From Thermodesulfovibrio yellowstonii DSM 11347 (GTDB lineage: Bacteria > Nitrospirota > Thermodesulfovibrionia > Thermodesulfovibrionales > Thermodesulfovibrionaceae): a stretch of 64,000 nucleotides of DNA. The DNA lies in NCBI RefSeq assembly GCF_000020985.1, contig NC_011296.1, positions 186,001 through 250,000 of the forward strand, in the 5' to 3' direction. Positions 18,028-28,836 of the stretch are shown piece by piece. Numbering within the stretch: position 1 is the first letter of the stretch; each line of letters opens with the position of its first letter. The translations under genes and the position numbers were made by a program. Below the pieces are notes generated by a model. That model searched no databases. It saw only the letters and a list, made by a program, of their open reading frames with translations, and was not told where the DNA came from.

Positions 18028-18993
18028 TTAATATTTTTCAAGATAGTTTAAGACATAGTCTTTTATAGCTTCTTCAAGAGACAAAGTGGGTTTATTATAG
18101 CCTGTTTCTATCATTTTTCTCATATCAGCTTTTGTGAAATATTGATATTTTCCTTTGATTTCTTCTGGCATATCAATGTATTCAATCTGCGGCTTTATTC
18201 CAAGAGATTCAAAAACAGCTTTTGCAAGATCATTCCATGAACGTGGTATTCCTGTTCCTATATTAAAAATCCCGTTTATCTCAGTTTTTTCAATGAAAAA
18301 TAAAGTCATCTCTACAGCATCTTTAACATAGATAAAATCTCTCAATTGTTCTCCATCTTTGTAATCATTATGGTAGGATTTGAAAAGTCTTATTTTTCCA
18401 TCTTTTTTAATCTGTTCATAGGCTTTTAAGACCATGCTTCTCATTTCACCTTTATGCCATTCTTTCGGTCCATAAACATTAAAGTATTTCAACCCGACTA
18501 TTTTATCAAGAATTCCATTTTTTAATGCCCAGAGATCAAATATATGTTTGGAATAGCCATAGGCATTTAAGGGCTTTAGAATAGGAAGTAAAGAGTGTTC
18601 ATCAGAAAATCCATTAGAACCATCTCCATATGTAGCAGCACTGGATGCATAAATAAATCTCACATTATTTCTTAGAGACCATTTTGCCAGTTCTTTTGTG
18701 TATTCATAGTTGTTAATCATTAAAAAGTCAACATCTTTTTCAGTAGTGCTACTTCTTGCACCGAGATGAATTATTGTTTTTACTGAATTATTGAAATTGT
18801 TATTTTTTATTTCTTCAATAAATTTATCTTTATGAATATAGTCTTCAAAATGTAGATCAACAAGATTTTTCCATTTTTCTGATTTATTTAGATTATCTAC
18901 TACGAGAATTTTTTCCTCTCCAAGTTCATTAAGCCTTTTTATAACATTTGCTCCAATAAATCCAGCTCCTCCTGTAACAACTATGTAATTCAC
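18028..18993 (-). CDS. hldD: ADP-L-glycero-D-manno-heptose 6-epimerase
   Basis: 321 residues, a short-chain dehydrogenase of the extended type: GGAGFIGANV at 8-17, catalytic YGYSKHIFD, LKYFNVYGP, and the HldD-specific RDFIYVKDAVE and GIFNIGTG. It converts ADP-D-glycero- to ADP-L-glycero-manno-heptose, the inner-core LPS sugar. The adenylyltransferase step is encoded at 41-42 kb, fused to KdsC. A GGAGG precedes the ATG. Confidence 0.95.
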   Translation of the reverse strand: MNYIVVTGGAGFIGANVIKRLNELGEEKILVVDNLNKSEKWKNLVDLHFEDYIHKDKFIEEIKNNNFNNSVKTIIHLGARSSTTEKDVDFLMINNYEYTKELAKWSLRNNVRFIYASSAATYGDGSNGFSDEHSLLPILKPLNAYGYSKHIFDLWALKNGILDKIVGLKYFNVYGPKEWHKGEMRSMVLKAYEQIKKDGKIRLFKSYHNDYKDGEQLRDFIYVKDAVEMTLFFIEKTEINGIFNIGTGIPRSWNDLAKAVFESLGIKPQIEYIDMPEEIKGKYQYFTKADMRKMIETGYNKPTLSLEEAIKDYVLNYLEKY

Positions 18994-19156
18994 ATTTACC
19001 CTCCAGATATTGTTTAATTTTTTATTTTACCATAGGATAATAAATACGATGATACAAACTCCTTCAATATTACATAATGCAAAGCATTTTTCTGAGTCTC
19101 TAAAGTTATTCCATCAATCTGCCTTTTTCCTGCCAGTCTTAGGGATAATTTACCAG

Positions 19157-19186
19157 TTGACATATATATAAAAAATTTTTTATACT
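19157..19186 (+). promoter_or_regulatory. arsR promoter with overlapping A/T dyad
   Basis: Consensus TTGACA (19157-19162), 18-nt spacer, TATACT (19181-19186). The spacer contains the dyad ATAAAAAATTTTTTAT, a plausible ArsR operator. The -10 ends 5 nt before the GTG start at 19192, so the mRNA is predicted to be leaderless. Confidence 0.65.
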
Positions 19187-19191
19187 TTGTT

Positions 19192-19536
19192 GTGCAAAAA
19201 TTAATTAAATTTTTTCATGCTCTATCTGATGAAACCAGATTAAAAATCATCAAACTTCTTGAGAAAAGTGAACTTTGTGTATGTGAAATAGTTGCTGCTT
19301 TAGACATGGTTCAGCCAAAGGTTTCGTTTCATCTCGGAGTTTTAAAAGAAGCTGGACTGGTAAAGATAAAAAGAAAGGGTAAATGGATTCTTTATAGCCT
19401 GGATGATTCAGAATTATTTAAAAGATTTTTAATTTTTACTGTGCTTGAAAAGATTTCAGATGAAGATATAAAAAAAGAAATAGAAAGATTGAGAGATTTT
19501 AAACAAAATCAAGATCCACGTTATTGTCCAAGATAA
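19192..19536 (+). CDS. arsR: ArsR-family metalloregulator
   Basis: 114 residues. A winged helix with FFHALSDETRLKIIKLLEKSELCVCEI and QPKVSFHLGVLKEAGLV. The CVC pair in ELCVCEI is the arsenite/antimonite site of E. coli-type ArsR repressors, and a third Cys occurs at the C-terminus (YCPR). The GTG start is forced by the family's N-terminus and by the promoter only 5 nt upstream. It should repress the permease gene 15 nt downstream. Confidence 0.9.
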   Translation: MQKLIKFFHALSDETRLKIIKLLEKSELCVCEIVAALDMVQPKVSFHLGVLKEAGLVKIKRKGKWILYSLDDSELFKRFLIFTVLEKISDEDIKKEIERLRDFKQNQDPRYCPR

Positions 19537-19551
19537 GAAAGATAAAACAGC

Positions 19552-20721
19552 ATGAAAGAACGATATAAATTAGGATTAATTATTTTAATTTTTCTTATTT
19601 TTTATTATCTTCCAATTGAAAATCAGAGATTTACAAATGCCATTTTTGAATCATTAGCTTTAGCAAAATGGTATGCCCAGGAGCATGTTCTTTTATGTCT
19701 AATTCCAGCTTTTTTTATAGCAGGAGCGATAGCTGTTTTTGTAAATAAAGCTTCGGTTATGAAGTACTTTGGTGCAAGGGCTAACAAGGTGCTTTCCTAT
19801 GGTGTTGCTTCTGTCTCTGGTTCAATTCTTGCAGTGTGTTCCTGCACAATTCTTCCTCTTTTTATGAGCATCTATCAAAGAGGTGCTGGACTTGGTCCTG
19901 CAGTTGCTTTTTTATATTCAGGACCCGCCATAAATGTGCTTGCCATAATTTTAACTGCAAGAGTTCTTGGCTGGGATATAGGAATAGCAAGAGCAGTCGG
20001 TGCTGTGCTCTTTAGTATAATAATCGGGCTGATGATGCATTTTATCTTTATAAAAGAAGAAAAAAGAAGGCAAGCAGATGAGGATTTTGAAGTAACAGGA
20101 ATTCAAACTAAACCTCTTTATCAGACCGTGCTTCATCTTTTTTTTATGATCGGTTTTCTCATATTTGCAAACTGGGGAAAGCCACAGGAAGGTGCTATTA
20201 GTTTCTGGTGGATTCTGTATAATTTGAAATGGATATTAGCCGTTGTGTTTTTAAGTTTCGTGATGCTATCAAGTATTAGATGGTTTAGTAAAGATGAGCT
20301 AACTCAATGGGTTTATCAGACATGGTATTATGCCTATTTAATTATTCCCTTGCTTTTTATTGGCGTTTTAATAGCAGGCTTCTTTTTCGGAAGAGTTGGG
20401 TATGAAGGAATTATTCCCTCGGAGTGGGTTTACTCAGTTGTGGGGGGAAATTCTTTACAGGCAAACTTTATTGCAAGTGTGGTAGGTGCATTTATGTATT
20501 TTGCCACCTTAACAGAAGTTCCTATAATTCAAGGATTACTTGGCGCAGGCATGGGTAAAGGTCCTGCTTTAGCACTTTTACTTGCGGGACCGGCTTTGAG
20601 TCTACCAAGCATGATAGTCATTATGAGAACAATAGGATTTAAAAAAACCTTTGTTTATGTTAGCCTTGTCATAATCATGGCAACAATTTCAGGTATAATT
20701 TTTGGTGCTATTACTGATTAG
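19552..20721 (+). CDS. arsP: ArsP/DUF318-type permease
   Basis: 389 residues with about ten membrane segments. The hallmark SILAVCSCTILPLFMSIYQRGAG is present, with GPAINVLAI and a second, internally related half ending TEVPIIQGLLGAGMG...LLAGPALSLPSM. ArsP proteins export trivalent organoarsenicals, while SO_0444-type relatives are linked to Cu/Zn. Co-transcription with a CVC-type ArsR favours arsenic. There is no arsC, arsB or acr3 nearby. Confidence 0.85.
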   Translation: MKERYKLGLIILIFLIFYYLPIENQRFTNAIFESLALAKWYAQEHVLLCLIPAFFIAGAIAVFVNKASVMKYFGARANKVLSYGVASVSGSILAVCSCTILPLFMSIYQRGAGLGPAVAFLYSGPAINVLAIILTARVLGWDIGIARAVGAVLFSIIIGLMMHFIFIKEEKRRQADEDFEVTGIQTKPLYQTVLHLFFMIGFLIFANWGKPQEGAISFWWILYNLKWILAVVFLSFVMLSSIRWFSKDELTQWVYQTWYYAYLIIPLLFIGVLIAGFFFGRVGYEGIIPSEWVYSVVGGNSLQANFIASVVGAFMYFATLTEVPIIQGLLGAGMGKGPALALLLAGPALSLPSMIVIMRTIGFKKTFVYVSLVIIMATISGIIFGAITD

Positions 20722-20747
20722 TTTTAAGCTATCATTGTGAATGAAGC

Positions 20748-20777
20748 AGGAGATCCTTCGCTAACGCTCAGGATGAC
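20748..20777. repeat. REP-like short palindromic element
   Basis: GGAGATCCTTCGCTAACGCT plus CAGGATGACA. ATCCT and AGGAT are inverted around a CGCTAACGC centre. Elements of this wording (GATCCTTCGC...CTCAGGATGAC) are scattered in intergenic DNA of many bacteria. It lies between convergent arsP and tlyA, where it could also help end transcription. Confidence 0.5.
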
Positions 20778-20788
20778 AAATAAAAATC

Positions 20789-21529
20789 TCAGGATAATGA
20801 GGAGGTCTTGGCATATATCAAATACTCAATATTTCCCTTTTGACCCTTGATTGGTGACTCTATAACTCCGATGACTTTTAGCCCGAGGGACGCAAAAAAA
20901 TTTTTTATCTCTTCAACTACCCTTTTTCTCTTTTCAAAGGATTTTACCACCCCTCCACTTTCAACCTCTCCTTTGCCCACTTCAAACTGTGGCTTAATTA
21001 ATGCTATAATCTTTCCCTGAGGTTTCAGGAATTCTAAGACTTTTGGAATAACAAGTTTTAAAGATATAAAAGATACATCAACTGTGACAATATCAATATC
21101 CTCAGGAATTTTATCTTTACCCATATATCTTATATTTGTTCTCTCAATAGGAATAACTCTTGGATCAGTTCTAAGTTTCCATGCAAGCTGTCCATAACCA
21201 ACATCTATAGCATAAACTTTTTTTGCTCCATGTTGAAGCAGACAGTCTGTAAAACCACCAGTGCTTGCACCTACATCCATTACGACTTTATCTTTTACAT
21301 CAATGGAAAATTCTTTTATTGCATGCTCAAGTTTAAATCCACCTCTACTTACATAAGGAAGAGTTTCACCACATATTGTTATCTCGGAATTTTCATCCAC
21401 CATGGTGCCAGGCTTTTCAATTTTATGTCCGTTTACAATGACTTTCCCTTCAATAATAAGTGCACGGGCTTTTTCTCTGCTTTCAGTTATGCCTTTTTTA
21501 AAGAGAAGTTGATCAAGCCGGAGTTTCAC
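20789..21529 (-). CDS. tlyA: TlyA-family rRNA 2'-O-methyltransferase
   Basis: 246 residues. An N-terminal S4 RNA-binding domain (RLDQLLFKKGITESREKARALI) is followed by an FtsJ-like methyltransferase with VVMDVGASTGGFTDCLLQHGA, VYAIDVGYGQL and IALIKPQFEVGKGEV. TlyA methylates ribose of 16S C1409 and 23S C1920 in capreomycin-sensitive bacteria. It follows ispA by 2 nt and is probably co-transcribed with it. Confidence 0.93.
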   Translation of the reverse strand: MKLRLDQLLFKKGITESREKARALIIEGKVIVNGHKIEKPGTMVDENSEITICGETLPYVSRGGFKLEHAIKEFSIDVKDKVVMDVGASTGGFTDCLLQHGAKKVYAIDVGYGQLAWKLRTDPRVIPIERTNIRYMGKDKIPEDIDIVTVDVSFISLKLVIPKVLEFLKPQGKIIALIKPQFEVGKGEVESGGVVKSFEKRKRVVEEIKNFFASLGLKVIGVIESPIKGQKGNIEYLIYAKTSSLS

Positions 21530-21531
21530 TT

Positions 21532-22419
21532 TTAAGAGGTTCTTTTTATGATATAATGAGCTATTTCTCTGAGAGGTTCTGCTTTATGATTAAACATTGT
21601 TAAACTTTCAAGAGCTTTGTCAATTAATTCTTTAGCCTTCTGTTTTGATTTTTCAATTCCAAAAACACGAGGATATGTCATTTTACCTTTTTCAATGTCA
21701 GAGCCTTTTGGCTTTCCCATTGCTTCAGTAGTTCCCTCTATATCAAGAATATCATCAACAATCTGAAAAGCAAGCCCTATTGACTGTCCATATATTTCAA
21801 GGTTTTTTATTTTTTCTTCCGATGCTTCTGCTAATATAGCACCAACTTTGACGGATGCCTTTATCATTGCTGCTGTTTTATAAAGATGAATAAATTCAAC
21901 AACTCTCTCATCAGGCTCTTTGCCCTCTGAAATCAAATCATAAGCCTGACCAGCAACCATACCTCTAAGTCCTGCAGCCTTTGATATTTCAGAGATAACT
22001 TTCAATAATGTATTTGAACTTATGTTTGCATAGTCTTTATTTGACAAGATAGTGAAAGCCTCTGTTAATAATCCATCTCCCGCAAGAATTGCTATGCCTT
22101 CACCAAATACTTTATGATTTGTAGGCTTACCACGCCTTAAATCATCATTATCCATTGCAGGCAAATCATCGTGTATGAGGGAGTAGGTATGAATAAACTC
22201 TATTGCTGTAGCGTAAGGAACTATATTCTCCATACCATCGCAGGCTTCATAAGAAGCAATGCATAGAATGGGACGGAGTCTTTTACCTCCTGCGGTAAGG
22301 GAGTATAAAACAGAGTCATGGAGAATGGGAGGAGTAGGAAAGGTTTGAAAATAAGATTTTATGAATTCTTCAATTTTAGCTTTTTTATCTTTTAGATATT
22401 TTTTTAGTTCAAAATTCAT
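21532..22419 (-). CDS. ispA: Geranyl/farnesyl diphosphate synthase
   Basis: 295 residues. The first Asp-rich motif is HDDLPAMDNDDLRRGKPTNH near 85-104 and the second is IVDDILD near 220. GGKRLRPIL near 44 binds the diphosphate. The length and the first-motif spacing (DDxxxxD) fit the bacterial short-chain FPP synthase. Product would feed undecaprenyl diphosphate (uppS at 45.4 kb) and the menaquinone side chain. The dxr gene of the same MEP/isoprenoid route is at 43.5 kb. Confidence 0.95.
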   Translation of the reverse strand: MNFELKKYLKDKKAKIEEFIKSYFQTFPTPPILHDSVLYSLTAGGKRLRPILCIASYEACDGMENIVPYATAIEFIHTYSLIHDDLPAMDNDDLRRGKPTNHKVFGEGIAILAGDGLLTEAFTILSNKDYANISSNTLLKVISEISKAAGLRGMVAGQAYDLISEGKEPDERVVEFIHLYKTAAMIKASVKVGAILAEASEEKIKNLEIYGQSIGLAFQIVDDILDIEGTTEAMGKPKGSDIEKGKMTYPRVFGIEKSKQKAKELIDKALESLTMFNHKAEPLREIAHYIIKRTS

Positions 22420-22423
22420 ATAA

Positions 22424-22936
22424 CTATGCTACCGCATAGACTTTTTCTTCAAGTTTTTGAACCCTTGTTAAGACATCATTGATAATTTCTTTTTGTGATA
22501 GAGCTTTATTTAGTTGCCCTTTTATTTCTGAAACTTCAAGATATAGATTATCAATTCTTTTATTAGTCTCATCTATTCTAAGAGTATTTTGCATTATCTC
22601 ATTTTTTAGTTCAACTCTTAATTCATCAATTCTTTTGTTTGTTTCGTCAATTCTTTTATTCGTTTCATCAATTCTTTTATTGGTCTCATCAATTCTTTTG
22701 TTTATATCGTCAATTCTTTTATTTATCTCATCAACCCTGGTATTGTTGCCTTCAATAGATTTTCTTAAGTCTCTTATATCGCTTTCTATGTTTCCCATCC
22801 TTGCATTAATAGATTCAATTGCCAAAGCAAAACCCTGAAGCTGACCTGTTACAGTTGCCTTGAATTCTCTAAGTTCTTCTTTAATTTCTCCAACTATTAA
22901 TTCTCTGAGTTTTTCATACATTTTTTCAAAATCCAT
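22424..22936 (-). CDS. Coiled-coil protein with heptad repeats
   Basis: 170 residues, nearly all predicted coiled coil. Residues about 70-105 are consecutive heptads of the form KRIDETN, and the unit recurs once near 125. No signal peptide, membrane segment or catalytic motif is seen. A GAGGAG ribosome binding site precedes the ATG. Repetitive coiled-coil proteins of this kind are frequent in thermophile and cyanobacterial genomes and have no assigned role. It ends 4 nt before ispA and is probably the first gene of the coiled-coil-ispA-tlyA transcript. Confidence 0.8.
   Translation of the reverse strand: MDFEKMYEKLRELIVGEIKEELREFKATVTGQLQGFALAIESINARMGNIESDIRDLRKSIEGNNTRVDEINKRIDDINKRIDETNKRIDETNKRIDETNKRIDELRVELKNEIMQNTLRIDETNKRIDNLYLEVSEIKGQLNKALSQKEIINDVLTRVQKLEEKVYAVA
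22626..22730. repeat. Five tandem 21-bp units inside the coiled-coil gene
   Basis: The plus-strand unit begins TCAATTCTTTT and repeats at 22626, 22647, 22668, 22689 and 22710 with a few substitutions. A related single unit occurs near 22551. Each unit encodes one heptad, so copy-number change would keep the frame. Confidence 0.85.
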
Positions 22937-23015
22937 TTGCTATTTCTCCTCTGTAGAGAATTTTATATTTAAATTATACACTTATAAAATGGTAAAATGA
23001 CAACGATGCAAATTT

Positions 23016-24548
23016 TCATTCCCATTCAATTGTTCCTGGAGGCTTTGATGTTATGTCATATACAACCCTGTTTACACCCTTTACTTCATTGATTATCCGA
23101 TTTGATAGTCTTTCAAGCAATTCATGTGGAAGTTTTACCCAGTCTGCTGTCATTCCGTCTACGCTGTGAACTGCTCTGATAGCTATAACATGTTCATAAG
23201 TTCTCTCATCTCCCATTACCCCAACTGTTCTTATGGGAAGTAAAACAGCAAAGGACTGCCATACTTTTTTATACCATCCAGATTTTTTAATCTCTTCAAG
23301 CACTATTTTGTCAGCCTGTCTTAGAATTTCAAGCCTTTCACGGGTAACTTCGCCAACACATCTTATGGCAAGCCCAGGTCCAGGAAACGGATGACGATAA
23401 AGAATCTCTTCAGGAATTCCAAGTTCTTTACCGAGCTCTCTTACTTCGTCTTTAAAAAGCTCACGCAAAGGCTCAATGAGTTTTAACTTCATTCTTTTAA
23501 GAAGTCCGCCAACATTGTGATGACTCTTTATTGTTGCAGAAGGTCCTTTAAAAGAAATACTTTCAATTACATCAGGATAAAGAGTTCCCTGTGCAAGAAA
23601 TTTTACTCCTTCAATCTTTTTTGCTTCTTCTTCAAAAATTTTTATAAATTCTCCACCTATAATTTTTCTTTTTCTTTCAGGGTCATGAACTCCTTTGAGC
23701 CTTTTTAAAAATCTCTCTGAGGCATCCACTACTTTAAGATTTATATGAAAATTATTTCTTAACATCTCTTCTACTTTTTCCCGCTCTCCTGCTCTTAAAA
23801 GTCCATTATCCACGAATATACATGTAAGGGCATCTCCTATTGCTTTATGAACCAAAACTGCTGTAACAGTTGAGTCAACTCCACCACTTAAAGCACATAC
23901 AACTTTATATTTACCCACTTTTTTTCTTATTTCTTCTGTTTCTCTTTCTACAAAGGAATGCATATTCCATGTTGGTTTGCAACCACATATCTTGAACACA
24001 AAATTTTTAAGTATCTTTTTCCCTTCCTCAGTGTGTACAACCTCAGGATGAAACTGTAAAGCATATATTTTTCTCACTTTGTCTGCCATCGCAGCATAGG
24101 GAGAATTCTCTGTATGAGCAAGTCGTATAAAACCTTCAGGCATCTCATTGATTTTATCCGCATGGCTCATCCACACAACAGTTTCATTTTTGATTTCTGC
24201 AAAGAGGTCTGAAAAATCATCTATTTTAAGAATGGCTTTGCCATACTCTCTTTTTTCAGCTCGGGAGACTTTGCCTCCAAGTAAATGAGTAATAAGCTGC
24301 ATACCATAACATATTCCAAGAATAGGAATCTCTAAATTGAAAATCTTCCTATCAATGCTTGGTGAATCTTTTTCAAATACACTGGCAGGACCACCTGAAA
24401 GTATTATTCCTGAAGGATTTCTCTTTTCTATTTCAGAAAAAGGTGCATTACATGGAATTATTTCAGAGTAAACCTTTAATTCTCTTACTCTTCTCGCAAT
24501 AAGCTGCGTGTACTGTGAACCAAAATCTATTACAAGTATTTCCTGCAT
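23016..24548 (-). CDS. guaA: GMP synthase (glutamine-hydrolysing)
   Basis: 510 residues from ATG 24548, which follows the guaB stop by one base; the longer frame starting at 24560 would overlap guaB and is unnecessary. The glutaminase domain has GICYGMQLI with the catalytic Cys and LQFHPEV. The ATP-pyrophosphatase P-loop is [10 protein letters not shown]. The C-terminal dimer domain ends in [10 protein letters not shown]. It aminates XMP to GMP, directly after GuaB. Confidence 0.98.
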   Translation of the reverse strand: MQEILVIDFGSQYTQLIARRVRELKVYSEIIPCNAPFSEIEKRNPSGIILSGGPASVFEKDSPSIDRKIFNLEIPILGICYGMQLITHLLGGKVSRAEKREYGKAILKIDDFSDLFAEIKNETVVWMSHADKINEMPEGFIRLAHTENSPYAAMADKVRKIYALQFHPEVVHTEEGKKILKNFVFKICGCKPTWNMHSFVERETEEIRKKVGKYKVVCALSGGVDSTVTAVLVHKAIGDALTCIFVDNGLLRAGEREKVEEMLRNNFHINLKVVDASERFLKRLKGVHDPERKRKIIGGEFIKIFEEEAKKIEGVKFLAQGTLYPDVIESISFKGPSATIKSHHNVGGLLKRMKLKLIEPLRELFKDEVRELGKELGIPEEILYRHPFPGPGLAIRCVGEVTRERLEILRQADKIVLEEIKKSGWYKKVWQSFAVLLPIRTVGVMGDERTYEHVIAIRAVHSVDGMTADWVKLPHELLERLSNRIINEVKGVNRVVYDITSKPPGTIEWE

Positions 24549-24549
24549 A

Positions 24550-26010
<1,461 letters not shown>

Positions 26011-26072
26011 TTATTGCTCCTTTATGGAAATTTTTTAAAATTATACTGCCTTTGCTATAATTTATTTTAGAA

Positions 26073-26145
26073 GCGCCTGTAGCTCAGTGGAGAGAGCATC
26101 GGCCTCCGGAGCCGATGGTCGGAGGTTCAAATCCTCTCAGGCGCG
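26073..26145 (+). tRNA. tRNA-Arg (anticodon CCG)
   Basis: The cloverleaf is complete: acceptor GCGCCTG/CAGGCGC (26073-26079 with 26138-26144), D arm GCTC...GAGC, anticodon stem TCGGC/GCCGA with loop CTCCGGA (anticodon CCG at 26106-26108), T arm GGAGG-TTCAAAT-CCTCT. The discriminator is G and CCA is not encoded. A TATAAT at 26056-26061 is a suitable -10. It reads codon CGG and its 3' end abuts the ribBA stop. Confidence 0.97.
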
Positions 26146-27369
26146 CTATACTTTTGTCAATAGATGTCCGAGTTTTTCCTTTTTTGTTTTTAAGTAGCAT
26201 TTATTATTTTCATTTGGTTTAACTTCAATTGGCACTCTTTCAACAACTTTGAGCCCATAACCTTCTAATCCTACAATCTTACGGGGATTATTGGTCATAA
26301 GTCGCATTTTTCTTACGCCAAGGTCTACCAGTATCTGAGCACCAACTCCATAGTCTCTGAGGTCAGGTTTAAATCCAAGTTTTATATTAGCTTCTACTGT
26401 ATCATATCCTTTTTCCTGTAATTCATAAGCTTTAAGCTTATTTAAAAGCCCGATTCCTCTGCCTTCCTGCCTCATATATAGCAATACGCCTTTACCTGCT
26501 TCATCAATCATTTCCAGTGCTCTGTGAAGCTGAGAACCACAATCACATCTCTTAGAAAGAAACACATCGCCTGTTAAACATTCCGAGTGAACCCTTACAA
26601 GAACCTCGTCATTTGGCCTAATATCACCTTTTACAAGGGCAAGATGGACTTTATCATCAATAAGTGTTGTGTAAGCAATTGCTTTAAATTCTCCATAATC
26701 TGTTGGAAGCTGGACTGTTGCAACTTTTCTAACAAGGGTCTCGTTTCTCATTCTGTATCTAATTAAATCTTTAATAGTGGTGATCTTTAGTCCATGTTTT
26801 TTGGCAAACTCCATCAGTTGAGGCACTCTTGCCATTGTTCCATCTTCATTCATGATTTCACAGATAACTCCTGCTGGATAAAGCCCAGCAAGACGTGCAA
26901 GGTCAACCGCTGCTTCAGTATGTCCTGCTCTTTTAAGAACTCCACCCTTTTGAGCTCTTAATGGGAAGACATGCCCAGGTCTTACAAGGTCTTCTGGCTT
27001 AGTTTTTGGGTCTATTGCAGTAAGAATTGTCAATGCCCTGTCATGAGCAGAAATACCGGTGGTAACCCCTTTCCTTGCTTCAATTGATACTGTAAATGCG
27101 GTCTGATGGGGTGTTTCATTTACATCAACCATCATGGGGAGTTTAAGTTCATCAACTCTTTCAGGAGTTAGGGGTAGACAAATCAATCCTCTGGCATATT
27201 TTGCCATGAAATTTATTACTTCGGGTGTGACTTTTTCAGCTGCAATAAAAAGGTCTCCTTCATTTTCTCTATCTTCATCATCAACAATTATGATCATCTT
27301 GCCCTGAATAACATCTTCCAGCACTTCCTCTATGGAGTTAAACTTAAATCCCTCTTTTTTTACGCTCAA
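26146..27369 (-). CDS. ribBA: Bifunctional DHBP synthase / GTP cyclohydrolase II
   Basis: 407 residues from TTG 27369. This start is chosen because GGAGG lies 6 nt upstream and the family's N-terminus ([15 protein letters not shown]) begins there; the longer in-frame extension to 27456 has no ribosome binding site. RibB part: [11 protein letters not shown] and [14 protein letters not shown]. RibA part: [21 protein letters not shown] (zinc site) and [13 protein letters not shown]. It supplies both precursors of riboflavin. No FMN riboswitch is seen upstream. Confidence 0.95.
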   Translation of the reverse strand: MSVKKEGFKFNSIEEVLEDVIQGKMIIIVDDEDRENEGDLFIAAEKVTPEVINFMAKYARGLICLPLTPERVDELKLPMMVDVNETPHQTAFTVSIEARKGVTTGISAHDRALTILTAIDPKTKPEDLVRPGHVFPLRAQKGGVLKRAGHTEAAVDLARLAGLYPAGVICEIMNEDGTMARVPQLMEFAKKHGLKITTIKDLIRYRMRNETLVRKVATVQLPTDYGEFKAIAYTTLIDDKVHLALVKGDIRPNDEVLVRVHSECLTGDVFLSKRCDCGSQLHRALEMIDEAGKGVLLYMRQEGRGIGLLNKLKAYELQEKGYDTVEANIKLGFKPDLRDYGVGAQILVDLGVRKMRLMTNNPRKIVGLEGYGLKVVERVPIEVKPNENNKCYLKTKKEKLGHLLTKV

Positions 27370-27477
27370 TTTTAACCTCCGATGGTTTAATAGTTTAATT
27401 TTTAATATATCAAAATTCAAAGAATTTTTTCGAGGGTATAAATTCAAAAAAATCAAAATCTATGATAAATCTTATGT

Positions 27478-27483
27478 TATAAT
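27478..27483 (+). promoter_or_regulatory. -10 box of the MSHA-like operon
   Basis: TATAAT 34 nt before ATG 27517 in the gap divergent from ribBA. GAGGGG precedes the start, so this operon has an ordinary leader. Confidence 0.4.
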
Positions 27484-27516
27484 TTTGAAGTAGTAATTCC
27501 TCTGAGGGGAAATTAA

Positions 27517-28836
27517 ATGCTGAATAAAGCTTACTTAAGCATAGAAGGAAAATATGTAAAAGCTGTTATAACTAAAAAAAATATTGAAAATGCTCAATTT
27601 TTAGAGTTCCATGTTGATGAACTTCTTGATTTTATTAAAGAAAATTCAATAAAGGAAGTTTATATGTCTGTTTCTTTCTCGGAACTATATACATTCAAAC
27701 TTTCTTTCCCATTTCAGATTTCTGAGAAGAAAAAAATTCTTGAGAAGTTGGTATTTAATGAAATAAGAAAAATATATCCAAATATTCAGCGTTTTTCATT
27801 TATGTATGAGACATATATGGCTGATTCAAGAACCTGGATTCGCTGCTACATGATACCAGAATCTTCTTATCAGTTTATTGAAGAATTTATTGAAGCAAGA
27901 GTCAATATAAAAGCCCTTTATCCCTTGCATATTCCTTTGATTTTTTTAGTAAACTCTGTTTCAGAACTTATAGAAAAAAATAAAATAGTTTGCTTTTTTT
28001 CAGGAAAATCAAGATTTCTTTTTGTTTTTGAAAAAACTGAGATGATTCTTATGAGAGAGTTTGAAGGAAGTGAAGATTTAACGGATGAAGATATAATCAA
28101 TATAAATATGACAATGAACTATTCAATCCAAAATTTAAGAGTTATTCCTAATGAGGTTATTCTCATAGGAGTAAAAAAAAGAGAGCTTTCAGGTCTCAGT
28201 CTTCCTTACAGATTTCTATCAATCTTACCAGAATATGAGAAATATACAGTGCCTCTTATTATGGTATTGTCAGGAGAAGATTTAAAACGCAAAAGTATTT
28301 TACCAGAACAATACAGAAGATTTAAAAAAACAATTAAGTACTTAAACTATGCCAGTTTTGTTTTTATCATAACTATGATAGCTTTATTTGGTTACAATCT
28401 GGAATCTTTTTATAAAATAAAATCCATATACAGTTCAATGATTTCTCAAAGACAATACGTATTAGAGCATGAGCAGGAATTTTTTGATATTGACAAAAAA
28501 ATAAAAAAATTTGAAACCGAAATGAAACCCTTCATTGAATTGCAGAACAAAAGAAATTCCATGGTTGATATGAGATATCTTCTTAAGAGTATCGGTCAAG
28601 CTAAAACAGAATTCATTCAGATAATTTCAGTAGAAATATTGAATGCAGAAAAACCTGAACTAAAAATAAAAGGTAAAAGCATAGGAAAGAGTTTTTCGGA
28701 AAGGCAAATGTCTTATTTAAATTTTAAAGCTTCTCTTGAACAAGGGGGTTTTAAGATTATCAATGAAAGCTGGGATATTACAAAAGGAGAGCTAAGTATA
28801 GATGCAATTTATGAACATACAAGAGTTTTACAATAA
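27517..28836 (+). CDS. MshI/GspL-like pilus assembly protein (PilM-PilN-like)
   Basis: 439 residues. About 1-280 looks like a degenerate actin-like (PilM/GspL cytoplasmic) domain with IKALYPLHIPLI. A single membrane segment (about 284-300: YASFVFIITMIALFGYN) is followed by a coiled coil and a PilN-like periplasmic domain. Such a fused arrangement couples the cytoplasmic ATPase to the periplasmic ring. It is first in a seven-gene operon whose order follows the MSHA locus (I-J-K-L-E-G-M). Sequence identity to the families is weak, so the call relies heavily on context. Confidence 0.7.
   Translation: MLNKAYLSIEGKYVKAVITKKNIENAQFLEFHVDELLDFIKENSIKEVYMSVSFSELYTFKLSFPFQISEKKKILEKLVFNEIRKIYPNIQRFSFMYETYMADSRTWIRCYMIPESSYQFIEEFIEARVNIKALYPLHIPLIFLVNSVSELIEKNKIVCFFSGKSRFLFVFEKTEMILMREFEGSEDLTDEDIININMTMNYSIQNLRVIPNEVILIGVKKRELSGLSLPYRFLSILPEYEKYTVPLIMVLSGEDLKRKSILPEQYRRFKKTIKYLNYASFVFIITMIALFGYNLESFYKIKSIYSSMISQRQYVLEHEQEFFDIDKKIKKFETEMKPFIELQNKRNSMVDMRYLLKSIGQAKTEFIQIISVEILNAEKPELKIKGKSIGKSFSERQMSYLNFKASLEQGGFKIINESWDITKGELSIDAIYEHTRVLQ

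Noticed and set aside
22551-22740. Regularly spaced repeats that could suggest a CRISPR array.
   Set aside because: The units are directly tandem with no spacers, 21 bp long, and encode heptads in an open reading frame.
27190-27207. TGGCATATTTTGCCATG as a sigma-54 promoter.
   Set aside because: It lies within the ribBA coding sequence and lacks the GC at the correct -12 position; it is an ordinary coding palindrome.
27370-27456. A 29-residue N-terminal extension of RibBA.
   Set aside because: The extension is not family-like, while GGAGG is ideally placed for the TTG at 27369.
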